Shown here: in pieces, positions 8,544 to 17,887 of the stretch
Numbering within the stretch: the first letter of the stretch is position 1
Layout: every line of letters begins with the position of its first letter
Assembly (NCBI RefSeq): GCF_002979655.1
Contig: NZ_PCPG01000003.1
Coordinates: 1-64,000, forward strand
DNA from: Microbacterium sp. MYb45
GTDB lineage: Bacteria > Actinomycetota > Actinomycetes > Actinomycetales > Microbacteriaceae
Direction: 5' to 3'
Length of the DNA stretch: 64,000 nt
The notes under the pieces: model-generated
Told to the model about the DNA's origin: nothing
The model's input: only the letters and a program-made list of their open reading frames with translations
Databases searched by the model: none
Position numbers and translations under genes: made by a program

Positions 8544-11504
8544 GTGAACGCCCGAACGGCCAAGGACAAGGCGAGCGCGATGCCGATGTCCAACAAGAAG
8601 TACCTGTGGATCTGGGTACCCCTGCTCGCGCTCGTGACCGTCGTGGTCGTGGTCGCCAACGTCGCCATGAACGTGGCCACCGGATGGATCGCCTCGCAGC
8701 TCGGTTCGGGCACCTACACGTTCACGAACTCCGAAGAGTCCGAAGACTGGGACACCGAGTACTACGAGGCCGACTACCCCGACCTCGAAGCGGTGGATGC
8801 CGCAGCCCTCGGGCTCGTCGAGGAGATCGGTGCCGGCGGCATCGTCCTCGCGAAGAACGACGGCGCAGCCCTCCCGCTCGCCTCCGGCGCGCAGCTCACC
8901 ATGCTGGGTCGTGCCGCTGCCGACCCCGTCTACGGCGGTTCCGGTTCCGGCTCGGTCGACACCAACTCCGCCGTCACGGCGCGCATGGGTCTCGAGAACG
9001 CCGGCTTCGCCGTCAACGACCCCGCCTACGCGGCCATCGAGGCCTACGCGGCCGAGAACCCGCGCGGCTACATCGAGATGGACCGTCCCGACATCTCCAC
9101 CTACAACATCGGCGAGATGCCGATCGCCGGATACCAGGAGCAGGCCTCGACGTTCGCGCAGTTCGGCGACGCGGCCGTCGTCTTCATCGGGCGCCCCGGC
9201 GGCGAGGGCGGCGACCTCACGCAGGACATGACCGACTGGGACGACAACGCCCAGCCCGGCCAGCACCAGCTCGAGCTCAACAAGGACGAGCGCGACCTGC
9301 TCGACCTCGCCAAGCAGAGCTTCGACAAGGTCGTCGTCGTCATCAACGCCTCGACCACGCTCGAGCTCGGCGACCTGCAGAGCGACCAGGGCGTCGACGC
9401 GATCCTCCTCGCCGGCTCGCCCGGATCGACCGCGTTCAACGCGCTCGGGCGCATCCTGAACGGCGAGGTCAACCCCTCCGGTCGCACGGTCGACCTGTGG
9501 GCTGCCGACTTCACGGCCGACCCGACCTTCGTCAACTTCGGCAACTTCCTCTACGACAACGTCGCCCCGAACTACCCGGTGCCGGTCACCGAGAGCGCGA
9601 CGTCGAACGCGACCGTCACCGACGAGGCGCCGTTCGTGAACTACGCCGAGGGCATCTACGTCGGCTACCGCTACTACGAGACCGCGGCGGTCGAGGGCTT
9701 CATCGACTACGACGCCGCCGTCGTCTACCCCTTCGGACACGGCCTCAGCTACACGGACTTCTCCTGGGCGGTGTCGAACACCGAGCTCGGCGAGGTCGAC
9801 GGCACCATCGCGGTCACGGTCGACGTGACCAACACGGGTGCGGTCGCCGGACGCGATGTGGTGCAGCTGTACTACTCGGCCCCGTACACGCCCGGTGGCG
9901 TCGAGAAGTCGGCCGTCGTGCTCGGCGGCTTCGCCAAGACCGGTGACATCGCGCCCGGCGCGACCGAGTCGGTGACGATCGAGCTCGCCGTCGAGGACAT
10001 GGCGTCGTACGACTACCTCGACGAGAAGGCCTACGTCCTGGATGCGGGCGACTACGTCCTCAGCCTCCGCGAGGACTCGCACACGGTCGCCGCGGGCACC
10101 CAGCCGATCGCGTACACCGTGAGCGAAGACGTCGTCTACACCGGCGATGACCACCGCGCATCCGACCTCGAGGCCGTGACGAACCAGTTCGACGACGTGT
10201 CGGCGCAGTTCACCACCACCGGTGAGGCCGGCAAGATCCCGGTGATGTCCCGCGCGGACTTCGCCGGCACGTTCCCGACGGCTCCGACCGGCGACATGCT
10301 GGTCGCCGACGACGCGGTCGCCGACGGCTTCGCGGTGTGGGACCACGAGGGTGCGGCCGAAGCCTTCGAGGGCGATATGCCCACGACCGGCGCGGGCAGC
10401 GACCTCTCGTTGATCGACATGCGCGGCCTCGCCAAGGACGACCCGAAGTGGGACGAGCTGCTCGACTCGCTGAGCGTGAACGACATGACGGCGATGCTCC
10501 TCAACGGCGCGTACCAGACCGCCGCGATCGGCTCGATCGGCAAGCCGCAGACGCTGGAGCCGGACGGACCCGCCGGGTTCTCGTCGTTCATCAACTCGGC
10601 CATCAACGGCACCGCCTACCCGTCGGAGGTGCTCATCGCGCAGACGTGGGATGTCGACCTCGGCACGGCCATGGGCGTCATGCTCGGCAACGAGGCGCTG
10701 TTCAAGGACATCAACGGCTGGTACGCACCGGCGGTCAACCTGCACCGCTCGCCGTTCGCCGGCCGCAACTTCGAGTACTACTCGGAGGACCCGCTGCTGT
10801 CCGGACAGATGCTCACCGCCGTCGCGAACGGCGTCGGCACCAAGGGCGTCTACACGACGATCAAGCACTACGCGATGAACGAGCAGGAGACGAACCGCGT
10901 CAACAACGGCATCGCGACCTGGGCCACCGAGCAGGCGATCCGTGAGGTCTACCTCAAGCCGTTCGAGATCGGGATCAAGAACATCTCGATGGACGTGAAG
11001 TACCTCTCGGATGACGAGGGCACGGTGTCGGAGACCACGATCGGTGCCGCCGGCATCATGAGCTCGTTCAACCGCATCGGAGCCACGTGGGCCGGCGGCT
11101 CCGTCGCACTCATGGACACGGTGCTGCGCGGCGAGTGGGGGTTCGAGGGCTTCGCCATCACGGACTTCAACCTGTACCCGTACATGAACCCCAACGAGGG
11201 CATCCATGCCGGGTCCGACCTGATGCTGACCTTCCAGCCGTCGAAGTCGTTCAACGACGACAGCTCCGCCAAGGCGGTCGCCGACATCCGTGACTCGACG
11301 CACAACATCCTGTTCACCGTCGCGAACTCCAACGCGATGGACGGACTGGCGCCGGGCGCGACGGTCGCCTACACCCCGCCCGCCTGGGTGGTGTGGCAGA
11401 TCGTCATCTCGTCGGTGCTCGGACTGCTGATCCTCGCCGGTGTGGTGATGGTGATCCTCCGCGTGCGGCGGCACAACGCGCGCACCACGGTCACCGTTCG
11501 CTAG
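8544..11504 (+). CDS. Membrane-anchored GH3 enzyme with reversed domain order
   Basis: This is a 986-residue protein. A short cytoplasmic N-terminus leads to a membrane segment (about residues 20-43). The domains then come in reversed order: the GH3 C-terminal alpha/beta sandwich (about 80-370), an Fn3-like domain (about 400-530), then the TIM barrel (about 630-930). The barrel carries TTIKHYAMNEQETNR and the likely nucleophile Asp874 in FAITDFN. A second membrane segment lies near residues 950-975, with a basic tail after it. Both ends should therefore be cytoplasmic and the catalytic part outside. Swapped GH3 enzymes are known, but anchoring at both ends is unusual. The GTG start follows a GAAGGAG site. 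Confidence 0.87.
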   Translation: MNARTAKDKASAMPMSNKKYLWIWVPLLALVTVVVVVANVAMNVATGWIASQLGSGTYTFTNSEESEDWDTEYYEADYPDLEAVDAAALGLVEEIGAGGIVLAKNDGAALPLASGAQLTMLGRAAADPVYGGSGSGSVDTNSAVTARMGLENAGFAVNDPAYAAIEAYAAENPRGYIEMDRPDISTYNIGEMPIAGYQEQASTFAQFGDAAVVFIGRPGGEGGDLTQDMTDWDDNAQPGQHQLELNKDERDLLDLAKQSFDKVVVVINASTTLELGDLQSDQGVDAILLAGSPGSTAFNALGRILNGEVNPSGRTVDLWAADFTADPTFVNFGNFLYDNVAPNYPVPVTESATSNATVTDEAPFVNYAEGIYVGYRYYETAAVEGFIDYDAAVVYPFGHGLSYTDFSWAVSNTELGEVDGTIAVTVDVTNTGAVAGRDVVQLYYSAPYTPGGVEKSAVVLGGFAKTGDIAPGATESVTIELAVEDMASYDYLDEKAYVLDAGDYVLSLREDSHTVAAGTQPIAYTVSEDVVYTGDDHRASDLEAVTNQFDDVSAQFTTTGEAGKIPVMSRADFAGTFPTAPTGDMLVADDAVADGFAVWDHEGAAEAFEGDMPTTGAGSDLSLIDMRGLAKDDPKWDELLDSLSVNDMTAMLLNGAYQTAAIGSIGKPQTLEPDGPAGFSSFINSAINGTAYPSEVLIAQTWDVDLGTAMGVMLGNEALFKDINGWYAPAVNLHRSPFAGRNFEYYSEDPLLSGQMLTAVANGVGTKGVYTTIKHYAMNEQETNRVNNGIATWATEQAIREVYLKPFEIGIKNISMDVKYLSDDEGTVSETTIGAAGIMSSFNRIGATWAGGSVALMDTVLRGEWGFEGFAITDFNLYPYMNPNEGIHAGSDLMLTFQPSKSFNDDSSAKAVADIRDSTHNILFTVANSNAMDGLAPGATVAYTPPAWVVWQIVISSVLGLLILAGVVMVILRVRRHNARTTVTVR

Positions 11505-11510
11505 ACCGTG

Positions 11511-11548
11511 ATCGCCGGGGCGGACGTGTGCTCGTCCGCCCCGGCGAT
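11511..11548 (+). terminator. Intercistronic 15-bp hairpin
   Basis: ATCGCCGGGGCGGAC (11511-11525) and GTCCGCCCCGGCGAT (11534-11548) form a perfect stem with an 8-base loop. It lies between two GH3 genes. It could act as a partial terminator, lowering expression of the downstream genes. Confidence 0.65.
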
Positions 11549-11575
11549 GCCCTGATCGACACAGAAAGACCCATC

Positions 11576-14002
11576 GTGAAAGAAACCACCGCACTCGTCG
11601 CGAGCCTGAGCCTTCTCGAGAAGGCCGCGCTGCTCAGCGGGGCGAACACCTGGCAGACGCGTGCCATCGAACGCGCCGGCATCCCCGCCGTCTGGATGGC
11701 CGACGGCCCCCACGGCGTGCGCCGGCAGGTCGGTTCGGCCGACCACCTCGGCATCAACGGCTCCGAGCCCGCGACCTGCTTCCCCACCGCCGCGACCGTG
11801 GCCGGCAGCTGGGACGACGAGCTGGCCGAGGAGATCGGCACGGCTCTGGGCCGCGAGGCCTCATCACAGGGCGTCGGCGTGCTGCTCGGCCCCGGGCTCA
11901 ACATCAAGCGCAGCCCCCTCGGCGGTCGCAGCTTCGAGTACTTCTCCGAGGATCCCGAGCTGTCGGGTCGCCTCGCGGCGGCCTACGTGCGCGGCATCCA
12001 GTCCGAGGGGGTGGCGGCGACGCCCAAGCACTTCGCGGTGAACAGCCAGGAGCTGCGCCGCATGGTCAGCGACTCCGTCATCGACGAGCGCACGCTGCGC
12101 GAGATCTACCTGACCGCGTTCGAGATCGTCGTGCGCGAGGCCTCCCCGTGGGGCATCATGTCGTCGTACAACCTGGTCAACGGGGCCTACGCGCACGAGA
12201 ACGCGCACCTGCTGATCGACATCCTCCGGCAGGAGTGGGGCTTCTCCGGTGCGGTCGTCTCCGACTGGGGCGGCAGCAACGATGCGGTGGCGGCTGCCGC
12301 GGCCGGCGGCACGGTCGAGATGCCGTCGCCCGGGTTCGACTCGGTGCGGCAGATCGTCGCGGCCGTCGAGTCCGGCGAGCTGTCGGAGGCCGATGTGGAT
12401 GCCCGCGCAGCCGAGGTCATCGACCTCGTGCGCCGGGTCACCGCGCACCCGCGCGCCTCGGTCGACCTCGACGCCCACCACGCACTCGCCCGCCGGGCCG
12501 CGGCCGAGTCGGCCGTCCTGCTGCGCAACGATGACGCATTGCTGCCCCTCGCGGGTGGCACGTCGGTCGGGTTGATCGGCGCCTTCGCGACGGTGCCCCG
12601 CTACCAGGGCGCCGGCTCCTCGCTCGTCAACGCGACGCGGGTCCCCACACTCGTCGACGCGGTCGGCGCATCGACGCTGAAGCTGGAGGGCGTCGCCGAG
12701 GGCTTCCGCCGCGACGGCATCCGCGACGACGAGCTCCACCGCGAGGCCGTCGCGCTCGCCTGCCGCGCTGAGGTCGTGGTCCTCGCGCTCGGCCTGCCCG
12801 AGATCGCCGAGTCCGAGGGGCTCGACCGCTCCACCCTGCAGCTGCCGGCCGAGCAGGTGCGCCTCCTCCGCGAGGTGCGGGCGGCGAACCCGCGCACGGT
12901 CGTGGTGCTCAGCGCCGGTGGTGTCGTGGAGACGCCGTGGGCCGAAGATGCGGCCGCGCTGCTGCACGCCTACCTCGGCGGACAGGCGGGCGCCGAGGCC
13001 ATCGCCGACGTGCTCACCGGCGCCGTGGAACCGGGCGGACGCCTCGCCGAGACGATGCCGCTCCGCCTCGCCGACACCCCGACCGCCGGGGCGTTCCCGA
13101 GTGCGGGGCGCACGGCCGAGTACCGCGAGGGGCCGTTCGTCGGCTACCGCTACTACGAGACCGCCGAGGTTCCCGTGGCCTTCCCGTTCGGCTTCGGCCT
13201 GGGATACACCACCTTCTCGTACTCCGAGCTGGTGGCGGATGCCGAGGGCGTCGAGGTCACGGTCACCAACACCGGCGACCGCGACGGCAGCGACGTCGCC
13301 CAGCTCTACGTGTCGCGACTCGGCGCCTCCGGGGTGACCCGGCCCGTGCGCGAGCTCAAGGGCTACGCGAAGGTGCGTCTCGCGGCCGGGGAGTCGCGGC
13401 GCCTCCGCATCCCCTTCGGACCCCGCACCTTCCGCTACTTCGATGCCGCCGCGAACGCGTGGCAGGTCGAGGCGGGCGAGTACGAGGTGGCCGTGGGCTC
13501 CCACGTGCGCGACCTCCCGGTGCGCGCGACGATCACGCGCGAAGGCGCGACCGTCTCCGCGTCGGTCGACCTTCCGGCTGCGCTGCCGACGACGCGCGTC
13601 GACGACAGCACGTTCGCCGCGATGCTCGGCCGCGCGCTCCCGGATGCCGCCTGGGGTACGGGTCCGCTCGCCGAGAACGATCCGATGGACCGACTCGCGA
13701 CCGCGAAGAGCCCGCTGGCCCGCGCCGGCTTCCGCCTCCTCGACAGCCGTCGCCGCAAGGCGGAGGCCGCGGGAAAACCCGACCTGAACATCCTGTTCCT
13801 GCTGAACGGGCCGTTCCGGGTCATCTCGAAGATGAGCGGGGGACTGGCGACGCGCCGTCTCACCGCCGCCGTCCTCACGCTGGTGAACGGGCAGACGATC
13901 CGAGGGCTGGGGCGTGTGATCGCCGCGTACTTCGGCGGACGCCGCGACGAGAAGGCGACGAAGAAGGCGTTCGACGCCGCAGCCACGAAGAGGAGTATCT
14001 GA
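11576..14002 (+). CDS. Cytoplasmic GH3 beta-glucosidase-like enzyme
   Basis: This is an 808-residue GH3 enzyme in normal domain order. It has a TIM barrel with ADGPHGVRRQ, KHFAVNSQELRR and the nucleophile Asp230 in VVSDWGGS, then the alpha/beta sandwich, then an Fn3-like domain (about 560-660). A further 130-residue C-terminal region (about 680-808) contains a basic helical stretch. There is no signal peptide or lipobox, so it should act in the cytoplasm. I chose the GTG at 11576 because the frame further upstream overlaps the previous gene and a terminator-like hairpin; the ribosome-binding site (GAAAG) is weak. Its stop overlaps the next start (TGATG). Confidence 0.88.
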   Translation: MKETTALVASLSLLEKAALLSGANTWQTRAIERAGIPAVWMADGPHGVRRQVGSADHLGINGSEPATCFPTAATVAGSWDDELAEEIGTALGREASSQGVGVLLGPGLNIKRSPLGGRSFEYFSEDPELSGRLAAAYVRGIQSEGVAATPKHFAVNSQELRRMVSDSVIDERTLREIYLTAFEIVVREASPWGIMSSYNLVNGAYAHENAHLLIDILRQEWGFSGAVVSDWGGSNDAVAAAAAGGTVEMPSPGFDSVRQIVAAVESGELSEADVDARAAEVIDLVRRVTAHPRASVDLDAHHALARRAAAESAVLLRNDDALLPLAGGTSVGLIGAFATVPRYQGAGSSLVNATRVPTLVDAVGASTLKLEGVAEGFRRDGIRDDELHREAVALACRAEVVVLALGLPEIAESEGLDRSTLQLPAEQVRLLREVRAANPRTVVVLSAGGVVETPWAEDAAALLHAYLGGQAGAEAIADVLTGAVEPGGRLAETMPLRLADTPTAGAFPSAGRTAEYREGPFVGYRYYETAEVPVAFPFGFGLGYTTFSYSELVADAEGVEVTVTNTGDRDGSDVAQLYVSRLGASGVTRPVRELKGYAKVRLAAGESRRLRIPFGPRTFRYFDAAANAWQVEAGEYEVAVGSHVRDLPVRATITREGATVSASVDLPAALPTTRVDDSTFAAMLGRALPDAAWGTGPLAENDPMDRLATAKSPLARAGFRLLDSRRRKAEAAGKPDLNILFLLNGPFRVISKMSGGLATRRLTAAVLTLVNGQTIRGLGRVIAAYFGGRRDEKATKKAFDAAATKRSI

Positions 14003-14649
14003 TGTTCACCGCGATCAAGAACTGGTGGACCGGTTTTCAGGACGGCCGCCCCGAGCTGTCGAAGTTCCTGATGTTCCTCGTGCTCTCCAACGGCGTCACC
14101 GTCCTGCAGCTCGCGCTGATGCCGATCTTCCGCTGGGGCTTCGCGACCTTCACCGGGCTCACGGACGTCGGGTTCCAGGCCCTGCCCGTCGGTTCCAACG
14201 TCGACGGCAGCCAGTACTACATGTTCGACTACGCGGCGGGTGCCCTGCCCGGCGGAGGCGGCGGGCTCGCCTACTTCCTCGCCGTGCAGATCACCCTGCT
14301 CATCGCCCAGGTGATCAACTTCTTCCTGCAGCGCAACATCACGTTCAAGTCGAACACCTCGGTGTGGGTCGCAGCCGGCTGGTACACGCTCGCGTACATC
14401 GTCATCACCTTCGTCGCGGCCGCCGCACAGGGGTTCTACAAGGCGCCGATCTACGACTTCTTCATGGTCACGCTCGGCTGGGGCTCCACCGGATCGGTCG
14501 TCGCCGACGTGCTCACGATGATCATCAACTCGGCGATCAGCTTCTGGGTCTTCTACCCGATCTTCCGGGTGATCTTCCGTCAGGTGCCGGTCGAGGACCA
14601 GGCCGAGGTCGCGGCCGCCGAGGCGACGGCGGACGGTGCCGTGAAGTGA
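14002..14649 (+). CDS. GtrA-like membrane protein (copy 1)
   Basis: This is a 215-residue protein with about four to five membrane segments. The stretch ITLLIAQVINFFLQRNITFKSNT resembles the GtrA/DPMS family signature (NFxxxRxxTF), so it may help move a polyprenyl-linked sugar across the membrane or support a glycosyltransferase. An AGGAG site precedes the ATG, which overlaps the GH3 stop; its own stop overlaps the GT2 start. It is clearly paralogous to the gene at 17888-18538: both share the GALPxGGGGLAYFLAVQITLLIA stretch. Confidence 0.8.
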   Translation: MFTAIKNWWTGFQDGRPELSKFLMFLVLSNGVTVLQLALMPIFRWGFATFTGLTDVGFQALPVGSNVDGSQYYMFDYAAGALPGGGGGLAYFLAVQITLLIAQVINFFLQRNITFKSNTSVWVAAGWYTLAYIVITFVAAAAQGFYKAPIYDFFMVTLGWGSTGSVVADVLTMIINSAISFWVFYPIFRVIFRQVPVEDQAEVAAAEATADGAVK

Positions 14650-15701
14650 TGGTTCCATCCGCGAGAATAGACCGTGTGCCGCTGCTGTCCGTGATCGTCC
14701 CTGCCTACAACGCGGCGGCCTATCTCGGGCGCGCGCTTGACGGACTGGGGGCGGTGCGCGGCATCGAGGTCATCGTCGTCGACGACGGCTCCACCGACGG
14801 CACGCGTGAGGTCGCCGAAGCGTGGGCGGCGCGCAGCCCCGAGAGCATCCGCGTGGTGAGCCAGGAGAACCGTGGCCACGGCGGCGCCATCAACACCGGG
14901 CTGGCCTCCGCCCGCGGCGACTACTTCAAGGTGCTCGACGCCGACGACTGGCTCGACATCCGGTCGCTGCGTCTGCTCGTCGCTCACCTCGACGTGCTGC
15001 GCGAGACGGGCACCGAGGTCGACGCCGTCTTCACGGACTTCGTCCACGAGCGCCTGGGCAAGTCACCGAAGGCCGCGCGCTTCGACTCGGTCTTCCCCGA
15101 GGGGCGCGTGTTCGAGTGGTCCGACACCGAGCGTTTCGGTCGACGCCAGGTGCTGATGATGCACGCCATCGTGTACCGCACGCAGCTGCTGCGCGATGTC
15201 GGGCTGTCGCTGCCCGAGCACACCTTCTACGTCGACAACCTCTTCGTGCTGCAGCCGTTCGCCCGGCTCCGGCGCATGAGCTACCTGCCGGTGCCGCTGT
15301 ACCGCTACTTCATCGGGCGCGAGGGGCAGTCGGTGGCGCCCGAGGTGATGGTGCGCCGCGTCGACCAGCAACTGCGCGTGAACCGGCTCGCTCTCGCCAC
15401 CCTCCCGTCCCACGCCGACCTCGCCGCTGGCGGGGTGCCGCGGCAGCTGCATCGGGCGATGCTCCATCACCTCGAGGGCGTCTGCGCGGTGACCAGCGCG
15501 ACCCTCGCCCGCGGTGGCACGGCCGCGCACTTGCAGCAGCGGGATCTGTTCTGGCATGAGGTCAGGGCGGAGAACCCGTGGCTGTACACGCGCATGCGCC
15601 GGAGCCTGCTGGGGGCGACCAGCAATCTGCCGGGGCAGGCGGGACGACGGGCGACGAACCTCGCCTATCATGTGGCACGGCGAGTCGTCGGCTTCAGCTG
15701 A
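14649..15701 (+). CDS. Family 2 glycosyltransferase
   Basis: This is a 350-residue GT-A fold enzyme. It opens PLLSVIVPAYNAAAYLGRALD and carries the nucleotide-sugar motifs VIVVDDGSTDGT and KVLDADDWLDI (a DxD-type metal site). There is no membrane segment. It should transfer a sugar or sugar-phosphate from a nucleotide donor, possibly to a lipid or wall polymer. The ATG at 14649 overlaps the upstream stop; an internal GTG at 14676 is a possible alternative start. Its position between two GtrA-like proteins suggests that they work together. Confidence 0.85.
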   Translation: MVPSARIDRVPLLSVIVPAYNAAAYLGRALDGLGAVRGIEVIVVDDGSTDGTREVAEAWAARSPESIRVVSQENRGHGGAINTGLASARGDYFKVLDADDWLDIRSLRLLVAHLDVLRETGTEVDAVFTDFVHERLGKSPKAARFDSVFPEGRVFEWSDTERFGRRQVLMMHAIVYRTQLLRDVGLSLPEHTFYVDNLFVLQPFARLRRMSYLPVPLYRYFIGREGQSVAPEVMVRRVDQQLRVNRLALATLPSHADLAAGGVPRQLHRAMLHHLEGVCAVTSATLARGGTAAHLQQRDLFWHEVRAENPWLYTRMRRSLLGATSNLPGQAGRRATNLAYHVARRVVGFS

Positions 15702-15719
15702 TCGGAGAACGGAGGCGGA

Positions 15720-16442
15720 ATGATCCGCATCGGAATCGTCGAGGACGACGGTGCCGCCATCGAGCGACTGCTCTCGCACCTGGACCGCTTCCAGCGCGAC
15801 CAGGGCGAGCGGTTCCATATCGCCGCCTTCCACGACGGGGCTGACGTCCTCGCCGACTACCGTCCCGACTGGGACGTGCTGTTCCTCGACGTGCAGATGC
15901 CCCGGGTCGACGGCATGGCGGCCGCCCGCCGCATCCGCGAGGTCGACTCCGAGGTCATCATCGTCTTCATCACGAGCTCGCCGCACTATGCGGTGGGCGG
16001 GTACGAGGTCGACGCCCTCAGCTATCTCCTGAAGCCGGTGGCCTATGCGTCATTCGAGCAGGAGATGTCGCGGATCCTCACGCGGCTGCAGCGGCGGTCG
16101 CGGCGGGAGCTGCTCTTCACCGCGACCGACGGCGTGCACCACCGCGTCGCCGTGGACGACATCCGCTACATCGAATCGATCCGTCACCGCGTCGAGCTGT
16201 ACACGCTCGACGGCACGTTCAGCATCGCGACGACGTTGAAGGCGATGGAGGCGCAGCTGGCCGACAAGGGGTTCCTGCGCTGCCACAGCGGCCTGCTCGT
16301 GAACCTGCGACACGTGACCGGCATCGACGGCAACGACTGCCGCATCCGCGGGGGCGGCAGCCTCCCCATCAGCCGACCTCGGAAACGGGAGTTCTACGCC
16401 GCCCTCGCCGAGTACGTCGGTTCGCGCGGAATCTCGGCGTGA
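15720..16442 (+). CDS. LytTR-family response regulator
   Basis: This is a 240-residue two-domain response regulator. The receiver domain (about 1-125) has the acidic pair at residues 9-10 and the phosphoacceptor Asp57 in VLFLDVQMPRVDG. The C-terminal LytTR DNA-binding domain (about 135-235) contains DDIRYIESIRHRVELYT and GFLRCHSGLLVNLRHV. Regulators of this AgrA/LytR class bind paired direct repeats. A purine-rich site (GGAGAACGGAGGCGGA) precedes the ATG. It overlaps the sensor kinase gene by 4 bases and probably controls genes in this cluster. Confidence 0.9.
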   Translation: MIRIGIVEDDGAAIERLLSHLDRFQRDQGERFHIAAFHDGADVLADYRPDWDVLFLDVQMPRVDGMAAARRIREVDSEVIIVFITSSPHYAVGGYEVDALSYLLKPVAYASFEQEMSRILTRLQRRSRRELLFTATDGVHHRVAVDDIRYIESIRHRVELYTLDGTFSIATTLKAMEAQLADKGFLRCHSGLLVNLRHVTGIDGNDCRIRGGGSLPISRPRKREFYAALAEYVGSRGISA

Positions 16443-17788
16443 ACGGCGTCGAGGGGCCGGTCCTCGCCGAGATCCCGCGGTACCTCACGGCGATCGCGGA
16501 ATGGGGCGCCTGCCTCGTGTACATCTTCGTCGCCCGACGACGGTTCGGGTGGCTGGCGACGATCGGCCTCTGCATCCTCGCGCTGGGGATGCTGTTGGCG
16601 GTGCAGCTGTGGGCGGGCACGCTGCCGATCGCGTGGTGGATCCCGGGGATGCTGCTCGCCGCGGTGACCATGTTCGGCTTCGTGTACCTCGGGCTGGACA
16701 CCTCGGCGCGGGGAGCGGGCTTCGTGCTCGCGCGCACCTTCGTGCTCGCGGAGCTCGTGGCTTCCGGCTTCTGGCAGCTCGACCGGTTCTACGGCGGTCT
16801 CGGCGATCCGCTCGCCCAGCTGTCGGGCGCGGCGCTCGTGTATGCCGCAGGTCTCGGGGTCGTCGGGTATGCGGAGCGCCGCCAGTTCAGTCGGGCGGAG
16901 CGCTTCGACGTCGGTGGCACGCAGCTGGTCGGCGCGATGGCGATCGCGGTCGCGACTTTCGCGATCTCCAACCTCAGCTTCGTGACGACCGACACGCCTT
17001 TCAGCGGCCGCTTCGGCACCGAGATCCTCTACATCCGTACCCTGGTCGACCTCAGTGGCTTCATCGCCCTGCACGTCCAGCTGCGTATCCATCGCGAATC
17101 CGCGGCGCGGCGGGATGCCGAGGCGATGGCGCAGCTGCTGCGCAGTCAGCACGACCAGTACGAGATCACCCGACGGTCGATCGACGAGGTGAACCGCAAG
17201 CACCACGACATGAAGCACCACCTCGATGCGATCCGGTCGGAGCAGGATGCCACGACGCGGGCCCGGATGCTCGACGGCCTCGAGGAGTCGATCCGCCGCT
17301 ACGGCGCCGTGGTGCGCACCGGGAACCACGTGCTCGACGCGATCGTGACGGCGAAGCTCGCCCGCGCCGGTGAGCGGGGGATCGAGGTGTCGGTGGTGGC
17401 CGACGGCGCCCTCCTCTCGTTCATGCGTCCGCTGGAGCTCACCTCTCTCGTCGGCAACGCGCTCGACAACGCCATCGAGGGTGCCGCGCGGGTGTCCGCG
17501 GAGGATCTGCGGGTGATCCGGTTCGCGGTCTTCGCGCAGGACGACTTCGCGATGGTGCGCATCGAGAACACCTTCGACGGGGTGGTCCTGCGCGACGGGG
17601 ATCGCATCGTGACCCGCCAGCGCGGCAGGGGCCACGGCTACGGGCTGCGCAACATCGAGACCGCCGCGGCGGCGTACGGCGGCGCGGTCGCCATCACGGC
17701 CGACGACCGGTGGTTCTCGCTGCGGGTCCTGTTCCCGGCGCACGGCGGCACCGACGGCGCGGATGACGGCGAGGGCGACGCCGTCTGA
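16439..17788 (+). CDS. GHKL-type sensor histidine kinase (AgrC/LytS-like)
   Basis: This is a 449-residue membrane kinase. About six to seven hydrophobic segments fill residues 10-225, with no large extracellular domain. A dimerisation/phosphoacceptor helix follows with HHDMKHHL (probable His256). The ATPase N-box is LVGNALDNAIEGA and the G-box is RGHGYGLRN. A polytopic sensor plus LytTR regulator is the layout used for peptide or membrane-state signals; no obvious signal-peptide gene was found. The GTG start overlaps the regulator stop (GTGA). Confidence 0.88.
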   Translation: MNGVEGPVLAEIPRYLTAIAEWGACLVYIFVARRRFGWLATIGLCILALGMLLAVQLWAGTLPIAWWIPGMLLAAVTMFGFVYLGLDTSARGAGFVLARTFVLAELVASGFWQLDRFYGGLGDPLAQLSGAALVYAAGLGVVGYAERRQFSRAERFDVGGTQLVGAMAIAVATFAISNLSFVTTDTPFSGRFGTEILYIRTLVDLSGFIALHVQLRIHRESAARRDAEAMAQLLRSQHDQYEITRRSIDEVNRKHHDMKHHLDAIRSEQDATTRARMLDGLEESIRRYGAVVRTGNHVLDAIVTAKLARAGERGIEVSVVADGALLSFMRPLELTSLVGNALDNAIEGAARVSAEDLRVIRFAVFAQDDFAMVRIENTFDGVVLRDGDRIVTRQRGRGHGYGLRNIETAAAAYGGAVAITADDRWFSLRVLFPAHGGTDGADDGEGDAV

Positions 17789-17887
17789 CGGGCTGCCCCG
17801 CCCGCACGGCTACCGTTCATGCGCCGGAACCGACCGATCGTGTCCGCGGCGGCCGGCGCGCGGCATCCGATTGGTGTACTGAATGGC

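Noticed and set aside
11393..11575. N-terminal extension of the cytoplasmic GH3
   Set aside because: It overlaps the end of the previous GH3 gene and a 15-bp hairpin; the residues are not GH3-like until after GTG 11576.
8430..11594. Very long open frame on the minus strand opposite the anchored GH3 gene (over 1000 codons)
   Set aside because: It is rich in Arg, Val, Gly and His with no domain, and is an antisense shadow of a GC-rich gene whose plus-strand frame has clear GH3 motifs.
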